Source of the DNA: Pisaster brevispinus
Taxonomy: Eukaryota > Echinodermata > Asteroidea > Forcipulatida > Asteriidae
Assembly: GCA_023634235.1 (NCBI GenBank)
Contig: JAMKCF010000125.1
Location: 1-64,000 of the forward strand
Reading direction: 5' to 3'
Length of the DNA: 64,000 nt
This document shows, in pieces, positions 56,336 to 64,000 of the stretch. The notes under the pieces are model-generated. The model was not told where the DNA came from, ran no database searches, and saw only the letters and a list, made by a program, of their open reading frames with translations. The number at the start of each line of letters is the position of its first letter. The first letter of the stretch is position 1. Both the position numbers and the translations under genes were made by a program.

Positions 56336-59189
56336 AATTAACACTTTTCAGACAGGAAGTTTCACTCAACTTTCCTTGTGACCCTTCTCAAGATCTTTAC
56401 TGATAAAAACCGAAAGACAACTTGTAAAAGTTGGTTAGATGCTTCTTTTGGTTTGTTTGCTAAATACAGCAATTAGTTTTTTTGTACGTTGCAATTTCAA
56501 GGGTGTCTGTAAACATGATACAAAGTCTTGCGATGAATCTACTAGCTTTTGTCAAGTTATAAATTCACATCATTCATGAATCCAAAACAATACTTAGGCA
56601 CAAATTGAACTTCCTTTTGGAATGTTCTCTTTGATAAAATCTCACTACAATCAATAATGACCTGAACAAGAATGTTTAACAAATTAAAAACTTAAAAAGT
56701 TGTTAAAAATTCTAAAATCAGTTTAAAAATATAAAAAGATTAAAAACTTTTAAAACTCAAAAATCTATTATTTTGGTATTCTACTCTAGTAGCATGTTTA
56801 CAAAGCAAAATCTTTGACGCCATTTTGCAAGAAAAAATATGTCTAGAAAAGACTGGAAGAGCTTATTCAAAAAAAAATTTGTGTTAAAATATATTTTGTT
56901 TATGCCAACTTAATGCAATTTTTAGTTTTATGATCTGTTTTCAATGTCAATTTTAGGAAAGCTAAGGGTACCCTTTCCTACAATTGATATGCTGTTTCAG
57001 CAAGTTTGAAGGTTTACATATGTGGACACTTAAAGTAGAATCTGTTTCCTTCATAGTGGGAGTACGGACACTTGACCATCATATAAACAATGTATTGTAG
57101 AAATGAAGCTTACATTTGTAACTGCTTCTGCTCAGATATTACAGTCTCTAGATGTTTCGTTGGTGTGGACTTTTATTGTCTTTTGTCACTTTTCTTTACG
57201 GGATAAAAGAATTGCATAGCTATTACACAAATATTGGATGCATATGAGTGCAGTGTCGCAGAATAAGAGGTGAAATGGACAAGCCAGATTTCTTGAAGTT
57301 GAGTATATTCTTCAACAAAGCACTAACAAATAGCTCACAAATATAACTCACACATAGGTCCTTGGCACTTGAACGTGTTTACCAATAGACACAAAATAGA
57401 CATGGAAACTCATTGACCCCAAACTCTGAAAACTCTAAACTAAAGTGGAGGATTCCATGTAGGCACCAACCTTGTCCACTGTGACACAATCTTGCCTTGT
57501 TCGGACAAACAACTGGGATAGTTTGTTTTTGGAATGACGCTGAGAATTTACCAATGAAAATCAATACACTCGTCCTATATTTATTTAAATACCGGACGGT
57601 TACGGCAGTCCAATGCCACAACAATAAATATATGGCAAAGAAAGGGATGACTCGTAATGCGTGTTCCACCAATCAAATGGCAAGGATTTATGTGTGAGTT
57701 CTATAATATCCAATAGCAGCCAACTTTGAAGTAAACTTAATTTAGCAAATAAGATACTTAAAAAAAAAAAGTAAAACATGAGACAAAAACTATTAACAGC
57801 AAAGGCTGCAAGTTCTCAGTACTCTTCTTCTTAATGGATATGCAAACGTAAGAAGTTTCTAATCTCTGTATCGACCCTCTGCCATTTTCTTTAAACTAAA
57901 AATGTGACACCTCAAGCAAGAATCAGGCACTTCTTGGAATTAACTATTCAAAGAGAAGTCACTGGAAGCATGGCCTTTGATACTAATGTTATGTGATGTC
58001 TTAACACTGTATGTGTTATGTTGAGACATACCTACATTATGAGCCAGATTGGGTGGTTTCTGAAAGCTCTTATTCTCATCTAATTGATATGCAAAGAAAT
58101 GTAGTTTTAAGTTTGGCAGGAAGTGCCTGGTTTTGCCAAGGAGCATCACAAATAGTCAATTACATTGGGTGGGGGATGGGGGAGGGGGGGGGGGGGTTAC
58201 CACTGATCATTATTTTGGCCAATACCTTTCCTCTGTGGTTTTTTATTTAATTTGTGTGTGGTGTGATGAACTGCAATATCCATAAATGAGAATTCTTACA
58301 GTAATAGCTGATGAGACTGATAGAGACATCTCCATGTGGATATAACCTGTGGTATTTATACCCTTCAATGTTTCACCATCAACACTTATTGGAATCCTGG
58401 TTACTCCTTGCTGCAAGGTGCTGACTGATGAAAGAGGCTTGAAGAGACTTTAGATTTGTTTTGATCGGACATCAGTCAGGTCTGGGAGGACAGACTCACC
58501 ACTTGCAGGTGACTTATCAACTTTTCAGTGGAGTCATGCCCAGGTGATGTTTGGTTGGTCCTCCATTGGGCATCTCTAGTGTAATAATCCAGTAGGATTT
58601 CCTAGATTCTTGTCAAGATGATGATGAGGTTCGCTGATACCTTGGAGAATCAGATAATGATGATGGAGAAAACATTTGGTGCCTTTGTTTCCATGTGAGC
58701 TTGTCTGGGCTTCTGTCTGAAATTTTATGTTGATGCTGCTTTATTCTGAAGCATACTCTGAGCACAAAGAAGGCATTGAGGTCAATCGGTGTACTGTTGA
58801 CTTGACATTGATGGTGCCTACATTTAAATCAACCGCCTGTAACTAGATGCAGATACAATCTTTTACCTCAACATCACACAAGAAACCTTTGGCACCATAT
58901 TGGCTGAGCTTGAAAACTTCCGTCTCTCCTGTGCAACATCATTAACATTTCTACTGATCTGCATCAGTTTATGATGTGTGATTCCTTGAATTACAGATGC
59001 CTTTTTGTGATCTACTTCTGTAGTAACATGAAGATGATGATGTGGGTCCGCACTGAGCATGGAGAAGACACTGAATGCTGGTTTTTCAATGAACATTTGT
59101 CTTGATATGCCATCTATGATACATTTCTTCATAAGCTGCGTCTTTGCTCCGAGTTACCTTCGGATTTCACCCACTTCCATCGGTCTGAA
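56336..59189. other. Gene-free interval
   Basis: Mostly AT-rich. A 13-base poly-G run lies at 58184-58196. 57230-57420 is a diverged relative of 63780-64000. An 89-codon minus frame at 58863-59132, just before the 130-bp array, ends near a possible donor (TTGAG|GTAAAAG) but is not recognised. Confidence 0.4.
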
Positions 59190-61000
59190 ACGCAATATAC
59201 AATCTACTCTACTGTGACTAGACTTAATGAAATCATCAATGATGTTGTTGGCAATTATAGGCGAGTAATTGTATCTCTCGCCTCTGTCTGGAATCCTGAC
59301 TTAGAATGCATTGTGGTGAAGATGACATGATATACAATCCACTCTGTGACTGGACTTCATGACATTGAGAACCAATGTTGGTGGCAATGATGGGCAACAA
59401 TTCTTGTATACCTAGTCTGTCTGGAATCCTGACTTAGAATGCATTGTGATGAAGATGACATGATATACAATCCACTCTGTGACTGGACTTCATGACATTG
59501 AGAACCAATGTTGGTGGCAATGATGGGCAACAATTCTTGTATACCTCTGTCTGGAATCCTGACTTAGAATGCATTGTGATGAAGATGACATGATATACAA
59601 TCCACTCTGTGACTGGACTTCATGACATTGAGAACCAATGTTGGTGGCAATGATGGGCAACAATTCTTGTATACCTCAGTCTGGAGTCCTGACTTAGAAT
59701 GCATTGTGATGAAGATGACATGATATACAATCCACTCTGTGACTGGACTTCATGACATTGAGAACCAATGTTGGTGGCAATGATGGGCAACAATTCTTGT
59801 ATACCTCTGTCTGGAGTCCTGACTTAGAATGCATTGTGATGAAGATGACATGATATACAATCCACTCTGTGACTGGACTTCATGACATTGAGAACCAATG
59901 TTGGTGGCAATGATGGGCAACAATTCTTGTATACCTCAGTCTGGAGTCCTGACTTAGAATGCATTGTGATGAAGATGACATGATATACAATCCACTCTGT
60001 GACTGGACTTCATGACATTGAGAACCAATGTTGGTGGCAATGATGGGCAACAATTCTTGTATACCTCTGTCTGGAATCCTGACTTAGAATGCATTGTGAT
60101 GAAGATGACATGATATACAATCCACTCTGTGACTGGACTTCATGACATTGAGAACCAATGTTGGTGGCAATGATGGGCAACAATTCTTGTATACCTCTGT
60201 CTGGAATCCTGACTTAGAATGCATTGTGATGAAGATGACATGATATACAATCCACTCTGTGACTGGACTTCATGACATTGAGAACCAATGTTGGTGGCAA
60301 TGATGGGCAACAATTCTTGTATACCTCAGTCTGGAATCCTGACTTAGAATGCATTGTGATGAAGATGACATGATATACAATCCACTCTGTGACTGGACTT
60401 CATGACATTGAGAACCAATGTTGGTGGCAATGATGGGCAACAATTCTTGTATACCTCTGTCTGGAATCCTGACTTAGAATGCATTGTGATGAAGATGACA
60501 TGATATACAATCCACTCTGTGACTGGACTTCATGACATTGAGAACCAATGTTGGTGGCAATGATGGGCAACAATTCTTGTATACCTCAGTCTGGAGTCCT
60601 GACTTAGAATGCATTGTGATGAAGATGACATGATATACAATCCACTCTGTGACTGGACTTCATGACATTGAGAACCAATGTCGGTGGCAATGATGGGCAA
60701 CAATTCTTGTATACCTCTGTCTGGAATCCTGACTTAGAATGCATTGTGATGAAGATGACATGATATACAATCCACTCTGTGACTGGACTTCATGACATTG
60801 AGAACCGATGTCGGTGGCAATGATGGGCAACAATTCTTGTATACCTCTGTCTGGAATCCTGACTTAGAATGCATTGTGATGAAGATGACATGATATACAA
60901 TCCACTCTGTGACTGGACTTCATGACATCGAGAACCGATGTTGGTGGTAATTATGGGTAACAATTCTTGTATGCCTCTGTCTGGAGTCCTGACTTAGATG
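59190..61000. repeat. 130-bp tandem repeat array, about 14 copies
   Basis: The unit starts GACTTAGAATGCATTGTGAT and contains ACAATCCACTCTGTGACTGG and CAACAATTCTTGTATACCTC. Unit starts are at 59298, 59431, 59561, 59691 and then every 130 bp to 60991. The first full unit is 133 bp, and a diverged copy precedes it from about 59190. The end of the unit alternates between CTCTGTCTGGAATCCT and CTCAGTCTGGAGTCCT types. The last copy is more diverged. There are no continuous open frames (130 is not a multiple of 3). Confidence 0.96.
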
Positions 61001-64000
61001 CTTAGTTAACAGTTATAATGAGCATTTAACCACACTGAAGATGATATGGAGAGTTGATCATTTCTTGAATGTTCTCGATAACTTATCCTGCCAGCACAAT
61101 GCCCTCTTTGATGGCACCCTCTTTTGAAATCTGATCGCCTTTGTTTGACTGAGAAGTATTAACATACTGCGGATCTGGAGATGATAAAAGACGAAAGCTG
61201 GCACAAAATTTTGTTGAACCTCCTTGAAACTTCCTCACAAAACACATGCTTTCGTCAGTCTGCAACTAGTAGAGATGCCTTTCTTTTATCTGAGCATCCT
61301 GATGAAGATGGAGAACAAGTCTGGATGCCAGTCTTGTCTGACGTTCATTTACTGACACTGTTTTGTTGATGGTAAAACATGGAGTAAGATATTGCAGCAT
61401 CAAGGTTTTTGTTTAGAGGATTCCCAAGAGGCCATTTTTATCATTGATGGATCAGTAAGGGTGAAAGGGGGAGGGGCCTTACGTAAATATTTTGAAATCA
61501 TATTTACTAATTAAATAGACCACGATAAATATTACAGATCAACTTGAATGAAATTAACACTATTATTATTTTGTTATGAAAAGGTACATGAGTGTGTAAT
61601 GATCACATATAGTTGAGTAAAACTCAATACAAATGGTTTCATAATGTAAGAAAGACACATTTTGATCAGTGTCCACTGGGCAAACAGGCGAGTTTCAACA
61701 GAAGCCTAGGAATCCAAACAGCACTGTGACGTCACTTTACAACTCGATCCAAACAAGACAATGGAAAATGCATAGCAACTAAGATAAACAACCATCATCC
61801 AGTCCGTGTTGTGACATAATTTAAGGACTGGTTTTCTGAGGCACTGGTACTTCAGTGTTAATTTCATATTTCATTTGTATGGGTCTTTGCTGGGAACCAT
61901 ATGCAGGACACTGCCAACGGCAAGAAAAAACAACAACACTAGTTCAAAAATCAAAGAAGCAGGGGCTAGTTTTTCCGATCAAGTTTCAACAAATTTACAG
62001 GGATGAATTACTTCACACTCATGACCAAATAATAACTAAAAACAAAATAAACAAGGTTAAATAGTGAAATTAGTTTGAGTGATTTCGTTCAAGTTGATCT
62101 TTAATTGTAGGTGATGATGAAGGGTAAAATGCATTCCTCAAAGAAATCAAAATGACTCAGATTTGAACCTGCAATTGGAGAGCAAGACAGTAATTTATTC
62201 AATACCCAGAGAGTTGGGGTTTTATGTACACCGTTTGGTAATACCCTCAAAGCTGAAAAGATGTAAAAAAAAACCTTGGAGTTTGGCCATATCCGAATTG
62301 ATGGCTACAGCTACAGCTATGACTGTTGCTAAGGGTGTTGCCAAGCATGTCCTATACTTCAATGCATGACAAAACGATGCAGCCATAGACATAGCCACCA
62401 ATCTGGACACTGCCTTTTTCTGTCTTAGCACGAAAAGTGTCAATTTCAAAGAGCTGCTTCAGCTCATAAAGGAACTATAAGCACAATACACTATGATTAC
62501 CAGAAAAAGGTTACTAGCCAAAATACCATTCCACACATACCAATTGGTATCCTGCTGTTTTTACCTAGCAGATTATTGAAATTGCAGAATATTGTGCTGA
62601 AACCAGTCACAGGCAGTACATAAAGAATGGTCTATTGGCTGGTAACCTTATTTTGGTGAGCAAAATTGTTTTGTGCTCAGCTCTATGAAATTGGGATCCT
62701 GAAATGAATCATCGGCCGCTGATCCATTTTGATCCACTTTGGGCTAAGATTCGTTTAAAGTTGTTTACCGGCAAATAAAACAAATTTGATTTGAAAATTT
62801 TAATCCATAGCAAAGGAACAACTTTTCTCAATGATGTGAAACACTATCCAATCATTCTGGCAAGTAGCCTGTTTCTGCTACTAATATTCCCATGCTAACC
62901 ATTTTCACAAGATAGTGTGCAAGTGGAGGTATAAAGAAAGTAATTCACTAATCGTTGCAAACACATTTTACCCTTCATGCATTCCTAATGATTCCTCCTT
63001 GAAATACACAATATAAAGCTATATAATCTGGGACAAGAACTAATTGTTTTCAGATTTCAGCATTGGGGTGTAAAAAAGAAAAGAAAAGGCAGCTTTACAG
63101 CCAGCCAGTGAAAGTTTGATAAAAATGTGGTTTATCCATTAATTGGTATACTTATTTCACATGAAATTTTTTGTATTAAACCAATGCTGAACCATGTCAT
63201 TACAGAAGGCGGGAGACAAGATTGACCAGCGCTTCAAATAAGTTTCATTTAAAAAAGAAACCAAAAGGTATATAGAATAAAACACAAGATTGTAAATTGG
63301 AACTTTCTTTCATAATGGGCATATGGGGACTCTTTGGTTAGGGGGGGGGGGGTGCAGATGGGTTGATTTGCCCAAATCCCCCCCCCCCAATGAATAAACA
63401 TAAGTATACCAATTTCTAATATCTAATTTAGGAGTGCATTTGGCCCACACACCTGCCCCCCTGGGTTGTATGCCTATGGTTTCATATCAGTTAAATGTAA
63501 GAATCTCAGGGTACCAGTTAATTAAGGTTTCATGATTAGAAATGGTATTCAAAGAACTCTTATAAAATCACATAACTTTAAATTCAACATAAACAATCCA
63601 TGATGCCTTCCACAGTATTATAAACAAAAGCCAAGTTTGACTTTGACAAGAAGCAATGGTTTAAATAACAAGACAAATGATGGCTCTTATATTGTCTTTC
63701 TGTTACTTTGAGTAATTTTGGAACAATTTCCAATTATCATGAGAGGATAGGCCAGCAACTTAGTCTGAAACTATACACGTATTTTGATGCATCTGAGTGC
63801 ATCGTTGCAGAACATAATCACCAGGTGAAATCTGAACTACTCCGCCGAGTGACATGAAAAAGCCAGATTTCATCGTATTTTGTGAAAATGCACAAACACA
63901 ATGCATTCAATATTTGTTTTATATTAACTCACACAAAGATCCTTGAAATTTGAAATTTGCTTCTCAATAATAATAAAATAAACATGGAAACACGCCCACT
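61001..64000. other. Gene-free interval to window end
   Basis: There is no recognised gene. A 60-codon minus frame (61083-61265) could be a terminal exon after a possible acceptor GTTGCAG near 61258, but I cannot identify it. Landmarks are a poly-G run at 63341-63352 and a poly-C run near 63378-63388. 63780-64000 resembles 57230-57420. Confidence 0.4.

Noticed and set aside
58863..59132. 89-codon minus frame ending near a possible donor
   Set aside because: A stop lies just upstream in frame, no family similarity is recognised, and no partner exon is found.
61083..61265. 60-codon minus frame as a terminal exon
   Set aside because: A possible acceptor exists, but the peptide is unrecognised and there is no upstream exon or clear polyadenylation signal.

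Overview
This window is eukaryotic nuclear DNA, most likely from a marine invertebrate. An echinoderm or other deuterostome is my guess from the repeat types, not a firm assignment. The evidence is an intron-containing gene with GT-AG splice sites, a tRNA-Leu-derived SINE, cut-and-paste DNA transposons, many mini- and microsatellites, and no operon-like coding.

Layout. (1) Positions 1-32178 are one head-to-tail satellite array with a 314-bp monomer, about 101 near-identical copies, open at the left edge of the window. It has two subfamily domains that switch at about 14.45 kb, contains local multi-monomer duplications, and is interrupted once by a 507-bp non-autonomous DNA transposon (28845-29351). 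A degenerate, internally deleted monomer (32179-32384) marks the right edge. (2) 32385-38755 is AT-rich sequence with no recognisable gene, but it holds a CAGGGATG-ended MITE and a fold-back element. (3) 38756-49077, minus strand, carries nine exons that I recognise as the large subunit of the nuclear cap-binding complex (NCBP1/CBP80), from the start codon at 49077 to the middle of the protein. Its introns hold a defective Sola-like transposon with ~440-bp terminal inverted repeats, a second copy of the CAGGGATG MITE, a tRNA-Leu SINE and a 31-bp minisatellite. (4) 49078-64000 shows no gene that I can identify. It contains four tandem-repeat arrays, among them a 130-bp x 14 array at 59190-61000, a hAT-like MITE, poly-G tracts and diverged dispersed duplications.

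The NCBP1 locus looks damaged or incompletely assembled. One exon carries a 16-bp tandem duplication that breaks the frame, two expected internal exons were not found, one splice pair has incompatible phases, and none of the C-terminal exons are present before the satellite begins. Either the satellite lies inside or beside the 3' part of this gene, or this is a decayed or truncated copy, or the assembly is wrong here. No bacterial, phage or CRISPR-type system is present. The main candidates for something new are the satellite family, its domain structure and its indel hotspot.
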